64,000 nt of DNA from Zeimonas sp050187175 (GTDB taxonomy: Bacteria; Pseudomonadota; Gammaproteobacteria; Burkholderiales; Burkholderiaceae_E), in contig JBFWXS010000005.1 in the NCBI GenBank assembly GCA_050187175.1, positions 1-64,000 on the forward strand. Direction: 5' to 3'. The translations under genes and the position numbers were made by a program. Numbering within the stretch: the stretch's first letter is position 1; every line of letters starts with the position of its first letter. The notes below the pieces were generated by a model. That model had not been told where the DNA came from and searched no databases. It saw nothing but the letters and a program-made list of their open reading frames with translations. Shown here one piece after another: positions 24,679 to 33,440 of the stretch.

Positions 24679-27540
24679 TCAGGCCGTCTTGCGCGAACGC
24701 GAGCGGCTTTCGCCGAGCGCGGCGGCAAGCAGTTCCTTCTGCTGCGCGTAGTGCTTGTCGTAGTAGCCGACGGCCGGTGAGGCCGAGGCCGCGCGGCCGG
24801 CGTAGCTGAGCTTCTGCCCTTCCCTCAGCGCTTCGCTCAGATGATGCTGGATGTAGAACCAGGCGCCCTGGTTCTGCGGTTCGTCCTGGCACCAGACCAC
24901 GTGCGTCGCGTTCGGATACTTCTTCAGCTCGGCCTCGAAGGCCTTGTGCGCGAACGGATACAGCTGCTCGATGCGCACCAGCGCGGCGTCGTCCTGTTCG
25001 CGCTCGCGCCGCGCCGCCAGCAGATCGTAATAGACCTTGCCGGTGCAGACGATCACGCGCTTGATCTTCTTCGGATCGACGGCGCCGGCGGGCTCGCCGA
25101 TGACCGTGCGGAACTCGCCCTTGGCCAGATCCTCCAGCGACGACACGGCCTCCTTGTTCCGCAGCAGCGACTTGGGCGTCATGATGACCAGCGGCTTGCG
25201 GAACATGCGGATCATCTGGCGCCGCAGCAGATGGAAGATCTGCGCCGGCGTGGTCGGCTGGCAGACCTGCATGTTGTGCTCGGCGCACAGCTGCAGGAAG
25301 CGTTCCAGCCGCGCCGACGAATGCTCGGGCCCCTGCCCTTCGTAGCCGTGCGGCAGCATCAGCGCCAGGCCGCAGGCGCGGCCCCATTTCGTCTCGCCCG
25401 ACGAGATGAACTGGTCGATGACGACCTGCGCGCCATTGACGAAGTCGCCGAACTGGCCTTCCCAGATCACCAGCGTGTTCGGGTCCGCCGTGGCATAGCC
25501 GTACTCGAAGGCGAGCACAGCCTCTTCGGACAGCACCGAATCGATGACGATGAACTGGCCCTGGTTCTCGGCGACGAACTGCAGCGGAATGTAGGCGCCC
25601 TGGTCCCACTTCTCGCGGTTCTGGTCGTGCAGCACGGCGTGGCGGTGCGTGAACGTGCCGCGGCCCGAATCCTGGCCCGACAGCCGCACGCCGTAGCCGG
25701 AAGCGACCAGCGTGGCGAAAGCCATGTGCTCGCCCATGCCCCAGTCGAGCGGCTGCTCGCCGCGCGCCATCGCGCGGCGGTCGTTGATGACCTTCTCGAC
25801 CAGCGGGTGCAGCTTCAGGTCGCCGGGCAGCGTGGTGATGCGTTCGCCGATCCGCTTCAGCTCGGCCAGCGGCACGGCCGTCTCGGCGGCGTCGGTCCAT
25901 TTGCGGTTCAGGAACGGCAGCCAGTCGACCGCGAACTTGCTCTTGAAGTTCGTGATCACCGGATCGACCGTATGCGTGCCTTTGTCCATGGCATCGCGAT
26001 AGCCGGCCACCATGCGCTCGGCTTCGTCGGCACCCAGCACGTTCTGCGCGACGAGCTTGTCCGCATACAGCTTGCGCGTGCCCGGATGCTGGCCGATGCG
26101 CTTGTACATCATCGGCTGCGTGACCGCCGGCGTGTCCTGCTCGTTATGGCCGAGCTTGCGGAAGCAGACGATATCGACCACCACGTCCTTGCGGAACTGC
26201 TGGCGGAACTCGAACGCGAGCTGCGTCGCGAACACGACCGCTTCGGGGTCGTCGCCGTTGACGTGCAGCACCGGCGCCTCGATCATCTTCACGACGTCGG
26301 TGCAGTAGATGGTCGAGCGCGTGTCGCGCGGATCCGAGGTGGTGAAGCCGATCTGGTTGTTGATGACGATGTGCACCGTGCCGCGCGTGCCGTAGCCGCG
26401 CGTCTGCGCCAGGTTCAGCGTCTCCATGACCACGCCCTGGCCGGCGAACGATGCGTCGCCGTGCACCAGCACCGGCAGCACCTGGTCGCCGTTGCGGTCG
26501 CCGCGACGCACCATGCGCGCCTTGCACGAGCCCTCGACGACCGGATTGACGATCTCCAGGTGCGACGGATTGAAGGCCAGCGACACGTGCACCGGGCCGC
26601 CCGGCGTCGACAGATCGCTGGAGAAGCCCTTGTGGTACTTGACGTCGCCGCTGGGCAGATCGTCGGCGTGGTGCCCCTCGAACTCGGCGAACAGCTCCTT
26701 GGGCATCTTGCCCAGCGTGTTGACCAGCACGTTCAAGCGGCCCCGGTGCGCCATGCCGATGACGATCTCCTGGATGCCGGCCTGGCCGGCGCCCTGGATC
26801 AGTTCATCCATCGCCGCGATGAAGCTTTCGCCCCCTTCGAGCGAGAAGCGCTTCTGGCCGACGTACTTGGTATGCAGATAGCGTTCGAGGCCTTCGGCCG
26901 CGGTCAGCCGTTCCAGAATGCGCTTCTTCTTGTCGGGCGAATAGCTCGGCCGCGCGCGCGTCGATTCGAGCCGTTCCTGCAGCCAGCGCTTCTGCGCCGG
27001 ATCGCTGAGGTACATGAATTCGGCGCCGATCGAGCCGCAGTAGGTGTCGCGCAGCGCTTGCAGGATGTCGCGCAGCCGGCCGTTCTCGAAGCCGAAATAG
27101 GTATTGGCGGCCGAATAGATCTGCGCCTGGTCGCCCTCGGTGAAGTCGTAGAAGGCGGGCTCCAGCTCCGGGATCTGCGGCCGTTCCTGGCGGCGCAGCG
27201 GATCCAGGTCGGCCCAGCGCGAGCCGAGGAAGCGATAGGCGCCGACCAGTTGCTGGACGAAGACCTGCTTGCGTGCGGTGGCCGGGTCGCCGCCGGCGAT
27301 CTGCGGCTGCAGGCGGCCTTCGCGAGCGCGTTCGGCGAACGACTGGACGATGGGCGCGTGCGCGACGTCGCGGGTTTCGGGATTGCCGTCGGCGGCCGGC
27401 ACGACCTGCATGCTGTCGAACCAGGTGCGCCATTGGTCCGGCACGGAGCCGGGATTGTTCAGATAGCTCTCGTAGAGCTCTTCTACATACGGGGCATTAC
27501 CGCCGAACAAATAGGAGTTCGACTGGAACGCTTTCATCAT
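24679..27540 (-). CDS. odhA: 2-oxoglutarate dehydrogenase E1 component
   Basis: E1 is the thiamine-diphosphate enzyme that decarboxylates 2-oxoglutarate and succinylates the E2 lipoyl group in the TCA cycle. The 953-residue length is standard. The N-terminal signature SNSYLFGGNAPYVEELYE, the FYDFTEGDQ region, the active-site strings GMAHRGRLNVLVN, HGDASFAGQGVVMET and NNQIGFTTSDPRD (ThDP/Mg site), and the C-terminal WCQDEPQNQGAW are all recognisable. Two adjacent ATGs start it; the first (27540) has AAAGG about 10 nt ahead. It heads odhA-odhB-lpdA-zapE. Its antisense frame is also open over about 2.9 kb because of biased codon use, and is not a gene. Confidence 0.97.
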   Translation of the reverse strand: MMKAFQSNSYLFGGNAPYVEELYESYLNNPGSVPDQWRTWFDSMQVVPAADGNPETRDVAHAPIVQSFAERAREGRLQPQIAGGDPATARKQVFVQQLVGAYRFLGSRWADLDPLRRQERPQIPELEPAFYDFTEGDQAQIYSAANTYFGFENGRLRDILQALRDTYCGSIGAEFMYLSDPAQKRWLQERLESTRARPSYSPDKKKRILERLTAAEGLERYLHTKYVGQKRFSLEGGESFIAAMDELIQGAGQAGIQEIVIGMAHRGRLNVLVNTLGKMPKELFAEFEGHHADDLPSGDVKYHKGFSSDLSTPGGPVHVSLAFNPSHLEIVNPVVEGSCKARMVRRGDRNGDQVLPVLVHGDASFAGQGVVMETLNLAQTRGYGTRGTVHIVINNQIGFTTSDPRDTRSTIYCTDVVKMIEAPVLHVNGDDPEAVVFATQLAFEFRQQFRKDVVVDIVCFRKLGHNEQDTPAVTQPMMYKRIGQHPGTRKLYADKLVAQNVLGADEAERMVAGYRDAMDKGTHTVDPVITNFKSKFAVDWLPFLNRKWTDAAETAVPLAELKRIGERITTLPGDLKLHPLVEKVINDRRAMARGEQPLDWGMGEHMAFATLVASGYGVRLSGQDSGRGTFTHRHAVLHDQNREKWDQGAYIPLQFVAENQGQFIVIDSVLSEEAVLAFEYGYATADPNTLVIWEGQFGDFVNGAQVVIDQFISSGETKWGRACGLALMLPHGYEGQGPEHSSARLERFLQLCAEHNMQVCQPTTPAQIFHLLRRQMIRMFRKPLVIMTPKSLLRNKEAVSSLEDLAKGEFRTVIGEPAGAVDPKKIKRVIVCTGKVYYDLLAARREREQDDAALVRIEQLYPFAHKAFEAELKKYPNATHVVWCQDEPQNQGAWFYIQHHLSEALREGQKLSYAGRAASASPAVGYYDKHYAQQKELLAAALGESRSRSRKTA

Positions 27541-27806
27541 GGTTCTTCACCTTTCGGAACGAGATTCTCGTCAAAGATGCTCGGACAGCCGCGAGAAAGA
27601 CGGCGCCGACGAACGCCGTCCGGCTTCCGGATCAGCAGTTCGAGAGACAGCAGTGGCGATTGGGGGATTGCGTGTCGGGTGGGGTCGCGTTGGCGATGCG
27701 CCATGTTACCACCGCCATCGCGCCGGGATCGGGCGCCAGACGCCGTCCGGCGCCGTTTCCGGGCCGCTGCCGCGGTGAATGTGGGGCGGCGGCAACGCCG
27801 CCCCGG
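27541..27806. other. odhA leader region and hairpin after the C39 peptidase gene
   Basis: No gene is seen in these 266 bp. A perfect 9-bp stem with GCAA tetraloop (27783-27791 and 27796-27804) begins 3 nt past the stop of the leftward C39 peptidase gene; it looks like that gene's transcript end, though it lacks a T-run. A second hairpin, GACGGCG/CGCCGTC (27599-27605 and 27614-27620), falls in the odhA leader. I find no convincing -35/-10 pair for odhA. Confidence 0.5.
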
Positions 27807-28973
27807 CTAGCGCGCGGGGGCTTTGCTGCGACTGGAACCGAGCTGCGCCGCCCCGAGCTGCGCCGCCGTTTGCTGATACACGGGCAGCCGCGGCCCGCCG
27901 AGCGCCAGAGCCCGCTGCACGGCGCGGCGCGCTTCGTCGAGCCGGCCGAGTTCGGCCAGCGCCTGCGCCAGATTGTTCCAGCCGTCGGCGGCGTCCGGAT
28001 GGGCCTGTACCAGCCGCTGATAGGCAGCCACTGCCTGTGTCGGACGGCCGTCGGCATACAGCGCATTGGCCCGCGCCAGCAGCGCCAGCCGGTCGTCGGG
28101 CCGGCGGGACAGCAGCGCGTCGTAGGTGCGCAGCGCCGCGCTGCGGTCCAGCCGTTCGAGCGCCGCCGCCGCCTGCACCACGGACAGCGGCTCGGCGTCG
28201 GGCGGCGGCGCATCGGGCTCGCTCACCGTCATTGCCCAGTAGCCGCTGCGGGCCCAGGTCCGCTCGAACGTGTCGAGCGACATGGCGAGCATCGGCGAGG
28301 TCCCGGAGTGAAGCCAGACTCGATTGGCCGGCAGGTCGTAGCCGACCAGGACCGCGTAGTGCCAGACCGGCAGCGCGGACAGTCCCAGATTCTGGAACAC
28401 GATCACCGGCCGGCCCTGCGCCACCGTCTGCAGCAGCGGCTGCAGGCTGGTCGCCGCCCTCATCGGCAGCAGTCCGTGCCGCCGCGGCAGGGCCAGCATC
28501 TCGGCCGCCAGGCTGCCCTGCCGAGCCGGCACATAGACGGCCTGGCTCAGCTCATCGAGCGTCACGTCGCGACCGAGCCGGCGCATCAGCATGGCCAGCG
28601 TCGCCGGACCGCATTGATATTCGGTCTGCGCCACGAAGGGTACGTCGTCGAGCCGCGCCACCGGGGGCAGCGGGAACGGAGCGGCCAGGCGCACGTCGGT
28701 AGAGCGCACGTCGGTAGAGCGCACGTCGGTAGAGCGTACGTCGGTCGAGCGCACACCTGCGCCCGGCTGCGCGGCTGCGCCCGAATCCACGTCTGCTCCT
28801 GCGGCCGCCGCGCCGGCGCCCGCTGCTCGCCACGCCTCGCGCAGCGCCGCGCTCTGCGGTGCCGCGCAGCCGCCGAGCAGCACGAGCAGCAAGGTCGTGG
28901 CCAGCAGCAGCGGCGTCAGCGGCGCGAGCCGCCGCCGCGTATCGCCGCGAACGTCAACCGTTCTACAGGTCAA
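27807..28973 (-). CDS. PA2778-family C39-like cysteine peptidase lipoprotein with TPR tail
   Basis: The 388-residue product has a lipoprotein signal with lipobox LLGGC, a linker, a C39-like peptidase domain and C-terminal tetratricopeptide repeats (DAADGWNNLAQALAELGRL). The catalytic Cys is in TEYQCGPATLAML, and the His is in PVWHYAVLVGYD. This layout is that of the PA2778 family, whose role is unknown. A 15-bp minisatellite (28691-28750) in the linker encodes four STDVR units. The start is a TTG whose last bases overlap the stop of the PA2779-family gene (TTGA), implying coupled translation; no ATG precedes the signal peptide. It is probably a periplasm-facing protease or maturation factor. 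Confidence 0.88.
   Translation of the reverse strand: MTCRTVDVRGDTRRRLAPLTPLLLATTLLLVLLGGCAAPQSAALREAWRAAGAGAAAAGADVDSGAAAQPGAGVRSTDVRSTDVRSTDVRSTDVRLAAPFPLPPVARLDDVPFVAQTEYQCGPATLAMLMRRLGRDVTLDELSQAVYVPARQGSLAAEMLALPRRHGLLPMRAATSLQPLLQTVAQGRPVIVFQNLGLSALPVWHYAVLVGYDLPANRVWLHSGTSPMLAMSLDTFERTWARSGYWAMTVSEPDAPPPDAEPLSVVQAAAALERLDRSAALRTYDALLSRRPDDRLALLARANALYADGRPTQAVAAYQRLVQAHPDAADGWNNLAQALAELGRLDEARRAVQRALALGGPRLPVYQQTAAQLGAAQLGSSRSKAPAR
28691..28750 (-). repeat. 15-bp minisatellite inside the C39 peptidase gene
   Basis: Four tandem 15-bp units (consensus GCACGTCGGTAGAGC on the + strand, the last diverged at two positions) lie in frame between the lipobox and the peptidase domain. Three units are identical, which suggests recent expansion and likely copy-number variation between strains. 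Confidence 0.9.
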
Positions 28974-29368
28974 CGGGTGTCGCGCCGGCTGAACGGGAAG
29001 ATGTGCGTGTAGCCGAGCAGATCGGTGATCACCAGTGCGACGAACGCGATACCGATCACCGCCAGCACGCCGGCACCGGCGGGCGCCTGCTCGATCTGCG
29101 AGGCCAGCTCCGCGACCTGCTGGTCATCCAGCGCCTGAGCCCGCTGCATGGCCTCGGCCGGCGACACGCCCATGGCTTCGAGCCTCACGCGTACATCGTC
29201 GCGCGCCAGCAGCGCCGCCAGTTCGGCGCGCTGCAGATCCGCCGGCCGAGCGCCGACCGCTTCCTCGGTGCTGACCATCCGCGCCGCGACTGGCGGCGGC
29301 AGCGTCGCCGCCAGCAGCCCGGAAACCGCGATACCTGCCACCACCCGGCTTATGGTTGACTTGTTCAT
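28970..29368 (-). CDS. PA2779-family small membrane protein
   Basis: This 132-residue protein has an N-terminal signal (MNKSTISRVVAGIAVSGLL), a helical middle (MVSTEEAVGARPADLQRAEL, with VRLEAMGVSPAEAMQRAQAL after it) and a C-terminal membrane helix (GVLAVIGIAFVALVITDLLG) ending in FPFSRRDTR. This matches the PA2779 family, normally encoded with the PA2778-type peptidase. The ATG at 29368 has a strong GGAGG Shine-Dalgarno about 9 nt upstream. It is the first gene of the pair. A plausible reading is that the downstream peptidase acts on it or with it, but no function is established. Confidence 0.87.
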   Translation of the reverse strand: MNKSTISRVVAGIAVSGLLAATLPPPVAARMVSTEEAVGARPADLQRAELAALLARDDVRVRLEAMGVSPAEAMQRAQALDDQQVAELASQIEQAPAGAGVLAVIGIAFVALVITDLLGYTHIFPFSRRDTR

Positions 29369-29750
29369 TGTCCGTTTCCTCCATGACGGCACCCTTCGGC
29401 GAAGAGCGTCCGTCGGCAGCTCAGCAATTCGGTGGCCCGGCCCGGAGGGGCCAGCCCGCAAGCCCGGTCCGGGGACGCAGCCCGCAGGACCGGTTCGGAC
29501 CCGGCCCGAAGGCCTTGGTCCGACCACCCGGCCTGCGCGGCGCTCCGAACGCAGCGCCTTTCGCCGCCGCTCGCCGCGAAAAACCGGCCGCCGGCGCCCC
29601 GGCTGTTGCGTACGCAGCCCCCCGCATAAGCCCCAGCTTTCATTGTGCGACTGCACAGGCGTAGACTGACTCCGCGGCAGACGAGCGCGCCCGGACGAGC
29701 CATCGCCTCCGTCCGCAGGCCGCCGCGCGCCGCACAGCGAGGAGACACCG
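29369..29750. other. Gene-free divergent region before the oxidoreductase operon
   Basis: About 380 bp separate the PA2779-family gene (leftward) from the oxidoreductase operon (rightward). It is rich in CCCGG/CCGG runs and has no ORF with coding character. Near its right end TGTGC-GACT-GCACA (29644-29657) is a perfect dyad, followed by TAGACT (about 29662), a fair -10. This could be the operator and promoter of the operon. Confidence 0.4.
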
Positions 29751-31571
29751 TTGCAGGCGACCGATATCCGAGACCCCGACTACTTCCACCGCGTAGTCGA
29801 CTGTCAATGGGCCTGTCCGGCCCACACCCCCGTCCCCGAGTACATCCGACTGATCGCCGCGCGCCGCTACTCCGACGCGTACATGGTCAACTGGCGATCG
29901 AACGTGTTCCCCGGCATTCTCGGGCGCACCTGTGACCGTCCCTGTGAGCCGGCCTGTAGGCGCGGCCGCGTCGAGCAGCGCCAGGCCGAGCAGCCCGAAC
30001 CGGTCGCCATTTGCCGGCTCAAGCGCGTCGCCGCCGATTTCAAGGATGACGTGCGCGACCGCATGCCCCGCCCCGCCGCGCGCCGCAACGGCAAGCGCGT
30101 CGCCTGTATAGGCGCGGGGCCGGCCTCGCTGACGGTGGCCCGCGACCTGGCACCACTGGGCTACGCCGTCACCGTCTTCGACGGCGATACGCGGGCGGGC
30201 GGCATGATACGCACGCAGATTCCGCGCTTCCGGCTGCCGGAAGAAGTCATCGACGAAGAGACGGGCTACATCCTCGATCTCGGCGTCGAGTTCCAGGCCG
30301 GCCGCCGCGTCGACTCGATGCACGCGCTGCTGGCGGAAGGCTTCGATGCCGTCTTCGTCGGCTGCGGCGCGCCGCGCGGCCGCGATCTCGATCTGCCGGG
30401 CCGGCAGGAGGCAGCGGCACAGATCCACGTCGGCATCGACTGGCTGGCCTCCGTGTCGTTCGGCCATCGCTCGCAGATCGGCAAGCGCGTCATCGTACTG
30501 GGCGGCGGCAATACCGCGATGGACTGCTGCCGCACCGCTCGCCGCCTCGGCGGCGAAGACGTCAAGGTGATCGTCCGCTCGGGCTTCGACGAGATGAAGG
30601 CCTCGCCGTGGGAGAAGGAAGATGCCATGCACGAAGGCATCCCCATCCTGAACTTCCTGGTGCCCAAGGCCTTCCTGTACGAGGCGGGCCGCCTGACCGG
30701 CATGAGCTTCGAGAAGGTCGAGGCGGTCTACGACGAGCGCGGACGGCGCCGGCTGGTGCCGACCGGCGAGCCCGATCAGATCTTCGATTGCGACGAGGTG
30801 CTGATCGCGGTCGGCCAGGAGAACGCGTTCCCGTGGATAGAACGCGACATCGGCATCGACTTCGACGAATGGGGCATGCCGGCGCTGGACGAGAAGACGC
30901 TGCAGTCGACGCTGCCGCACGTGTTCTTCGGCGGCGACGCGGCGCTCGGTCCCAAGAACATCATCTGGGCCGTCGCGCACGGGCACGAGGCCGCCGTCTC
31001 GATCGACAAGCTGCTCAACGGCGAAGCGGTCGGCGACCGCCCGCTGCCCGCGGTGACGATGATGTCGCAGAAGATGGGCATCCACGAGTGGAGCTACGAC
31101 AACGAAGTGGCGCGCGACGAGCGCTACAAGGTGCCGTGGCGCGACATGAGCCAGTCGCTGCGCAGCATCAAGATCGAGGTCGAACTCGGCTTCGACGCGG
31201 CCACCGCCTTCAAGGAAGCCCAGCGCTGCCTGAACTGCGACGTCCAGACCGTGTTCAGCGCGGCACAGTGCATCGAATGCGATGCCTGCGTCGACATCTG
31301 TCCTACCGATTGCATCACGTTCATCGCCAATGACGCCGAGGCGGCCTTGCGCCCGCAGCTGCGCGCACCGGCGCTGAATACCGAGCAAGCGCTGTACGTC
31401 GGCCTGGGCCTGAAGACCGGCCGCGCGATGATCAAGGACGAAGACGTCTGCCTGCACTGCGGCATGTGCGCCGAGCGCTGCCCGACGGGCGCCTGGGACA
31501 TGCAGAAGTTCTTCCTGCAGCAGACCTATGCCGGCAGCGGATGCCGGTCAGCGCAAAGGAAAGCCGCCTGA
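29751..31571 (+). CDS. GltD-like FAD/NAD(P)H oxidoreductase with C-terminal 2x[4Fe-4S] domain
   Basis: This 606-residue flavoprotein resembles the glutamate synthase small subunit. An N-terminal cysteine domain (WACPAHTPVPEY, then CDRPCEPACRRG) binds Fe-S. The FAD fingerprint is CIGAGPASLTVARDL, and the NAD(P) fingerprint VLGGGNTAMDCCRTA. The C-terminus adds two ferredoxin-type motifs, CIECDACVDICPTDC and CLHCGMCAERCP. It starts at TTG with AGGAG 8 nt ahead; no better start exists. Its stop overlaps the next ATG (TGATG). With the two downstream 2-oxoacid oxidoreductase genes it probably carries electrons between NAD(P)H and the oxidoreductase, like the KorC-type third subunit described for Thauera aromatica 2-oxoglutarate:ferredoxin oxidoreductase. 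The electron-flow direction is inferred. Confidence 0.85.
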   Translation: MQATDIRDPDYFHRVVDCQWACPAHTPVPEYIRLIAARRYSDAYMVNWRSNVFPGILGRTCDRPCEPACRRGRVEQRQAEQPEPVAICRLKRVAADFKDDVRDRMPRPAARRNGKRVACIGAGPASLTVARDLAPLGYAVTVFDGDTRAGGMIRTQIPRFRLPEEVIDEETGYILDLGVEFQAGRRVDSMHALLAEGFDAVFVGCGAPRGRDLDLPGRQEAAAQIHVGIDWLASVSFGHRSQIGKRVIVLGGGNTAMDCCRTARRLGGEDVKVIVRSGFDEMKASPWEKEDAMHEGIPILNFLVPKAFLYEAGRLTGMSFEKVEAVYDERGRRRLVPTGEPDQIFDCDEVLIAVGQENAFPWIERDIGIDFDEWGMPALDEKTLQSTLPHVFFGGDAALGPKNIIWAVAHGHEAAVSIDKLLNGEAVGDRPLPAVTMMSQKMGIHEWSYDNEVARDERYKVPWRDMSQSLRSIKIEVELGFDAATAFKEAQRCLNCDVQTVFSAAQCIECDACVDICPTDCITFIANDAEAALRPQLRAPALNTEQALYVGLGLKTGRAMIKDEDVCLHCGMCAERCPTGAWDMQKFFLQQTYAGSGCRSAQRKAA

Positions 31572-33412
31572 TGAAACGGATCGAAGCCGTCAACGATTTC
31601 GTCGTCAAGTTCGCGAACGTCAATGGGTCGGGCTCGGCCTCGGCGAACGAGCTGTTCGCCAAGAGCTGTCTGCGCATGGGCGTGCCGGTGAGCCCGCGCA
31701 ACATCTTTCCGTCCAACATCCAGGGCCTGCCGACCTGGTACGAAGTACGCGTCACCGAACGCGGCTGGCTCGGCCGCCGCGGCGGCATCGACCTGATGGT
31801 CGCGATGAACCCGCAGACCTGGGACCGCGATCTGGCCGAGATCGAGCCCGGCGGCTATCTGTTCTACGACAGCACCAAGCCGCTGCCGCCCAGCAAGTTC
31901 CGCCCCGACGTGCATGCGATCGGCATGCCGCTGACCGAGATGTGCAATGCCGCCTACAGCGACCCGCGCGAACGGCAGCTGCTGAAGAACATCATGTACG
32001 TGGGTGCGCTGGCTTCGCTGCTCGGCATAGATCCGGAGGCGATCGCGCAGCTGGTCGGCGAGCAGTACAAGGGCAAGGAGAAGCTGCTGACGCCTAACCT
32101 GGATGCCTTCCGCAAAGGTTACCGGTACGCGACCGAGCATCTGGAAGGCGCGCTGGGCCTGAGGATGCAGCGCGCCGCCAACGTCGGCGACCGGATCTTC
32201 ATCGACGGCAACGCGGCCGCCGCGCTAGGCTGCGTGTACGGGGGCGCGACGGTCTGCGCCTGGTATCCGATCACGCCGTCGTCGTCGGTGGCCGAGGCCT
32301 TCCAGAAGTACTGCTCGCGGCTGCGCGTCGACAAGGACAGCGGCGAGAACCGCTTCGCCATCGTCCAGGCCGAGGACGAGCTGGCGTCGATAGGCATGGT
32401 GGTCGGCGCCGGCTGGAACGGCGCGCGCGCGTTCACCGCCACCTCCGGTCCCGGCATCTCGCTGATGACCGAGTTCATCGGGCTGGCCTACTTCGCCGAG
32501 ATTCCGGTCACCGTCATCAACGTGCAGCGCGGCGGACCGTCGACCGGCATGCCGACGCGGACGCAGCAGGCCGATCTGCTCGCCTGCGCCTATGCATCGC
32601 ATGGCGACACCAAGCACGTGCTGCTGTTCCCAGAGGATCCGCACGAATGCTTCGAGTTCTCCGCCGCGGCGCTGGACCTGGCCGACAGGCTGCAGACGCC
32701 GGTGTTCGTGATGACGGACCTCGACATCGGCATGAACCAGCGGCTGTGCAAGCCCTTCGAGTGGTCGGATGAGCGCCGCTACGACCGCGGCAAGCTGATG
32801 ACGCACGACATGCTGGAAGCCGGCCGCGATTTCGGCCGCTATCTCGACGTCGACGGCGACGGCATCCCGTTCCGCACGCTGCCCGGCACGCATCCGACGC
32901 GCGGCAGCTACTTCACGCGCGGCACCACCAAGGACCGCTACGCGCGCTATTCCGAAGCGGGCGGCGACTACGTGGAGAACGTGCAGCGGCTGCTGCGCAA
33001 ATTCGACACCGCGCGCAAGCTGGTCCCTCCGGCCATCGAACGGCGCGCCGAGCAGCCGACCGAATTCGGCGCCCTGTACTTCGGCTCGACCAGTCCCGCG
33101 ATGGACGAGGCCGTGCACGGGCTGGCCGAGCGCGACGCCGCCGTCGATACGCTGCGCGTGCGCGCGTTCCCGTTCGGCGACGAGGTCGAGCGCTTCATCC
33201 AGACGCACAGCACGGTGTTCGTCGTCGAGCAGAACCGCGACGCTCAGATGCGCTCGATGCTGGTCAACGAGCTCGGCGTGGACCCGGCGCGCCTGGTGCC
33301 TATCCTGCACTACGACGGCACGCCGATCACGGCTCGCTTCATCACCGACGCCATCGCCGAACGCGTGCTCGGGGCAAACGTCAAACCGCTCAAGCGCGAC
33401 AAGGTCGCTTGA
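31571..33412 (+). CDS. 2-oxoacid:acceptor oxidoreductase, fused gamma-alpha subunit
   Basis: This 613-residue protein joins an N-terminal gamma-type domain (FVVKFANVNGSGSASANEL, ending in MGVPVSPRNIFP) to a pyrimidine-binding alpha domain (CAWYPITPSSSVAEAF, TATSGPGISLMTEFIGLAYF) and a C-terminal domain. This is the layout of KorA-type subunits of 2-oxoglutarate/2-oxoacid:ferredoxin oxidoreductases, which oxidatively decarboxylate 2-oxoacids to acyl-CoA. It overlaps the upstream flavoprotein gene by 1 bp and precedes the beta subunit by 28 bp. Substrate cannot be fixed by eye; 2-oxoglutarate is most likely from overall resemblance. It coexists with a complete NAD-linked 2-oxoglutarate dehydrogenase 4 kb away. 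Confidence 0.9.
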   Translation: MKRIEAVNDFVVKFANVNGSGSASANELFAKSCLRMGVPVSPRNIFPSNIQGLPTWYEVRVTERGWLGRRGGIDLMVAMNPQTWDRDLAEIEPGGYLFYDSTKPLPPSKFRPDVHAIGMPLTEMCNAAYSDPRERQLLKNIMYVGALASLLGIDPEAIAQLVGEQYKGKEKLLTPNLDAFRKGYRYATEHLEGALGLRMQRAANVGDRIFIDGNAAAALGCVYGGATVCAWYPITPSSSVAEAFQKYCSRLRVDKDSGENRFAIVQAEDELASIGMVVGAGWNGARAFTATSGPGISLMTEFIGLAYFAEIPVTVINVQRGGPSTGMPTRTQQADLLACAYASHGDTKHVLLFPEDPHECFEFSAAALDLADRLQTPVFVMTDLDIGMNQRLCKPFEWSDERRYDRGKLMTHDMLEAGRDFGRYLDVDGDGIPFRTLPGTHPTRGSYFTRGTTKDRYARYSEAGGDYVENVQRLLRKFDTARKLVPPAIERRAEQPTEFGALYFGSTSPAMDEAVHGLAERDAAVDTLRVRAFPFGDEVERFIQTHSTVFVVEQNRDAQMRSMLVNELGVDPARLVPILHYDGTPITARFITDAIAERVLGANVKPLKRDKVA

Positions 33413-33440
33413 AGCGCCCGCGCGAATCGAGTCCACCGCC

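Noticed and set aside
24841..27810. A 989-codon open frame on the + strand over odhA
   Set aside because: It is antisense to the well-supported 2-oxoglutarate dehydrogenase E1 gene and is a by-product of high G+C codon use. It has no recognisable domains.
29365..29748. Overlapping frames in the spacer before the oxidoreductase operon
   Set aside because: Frames on both strands are open simultaneously and are Arg/Gly/Pro-rich, as expected for non-coding G+C-rich DNA.
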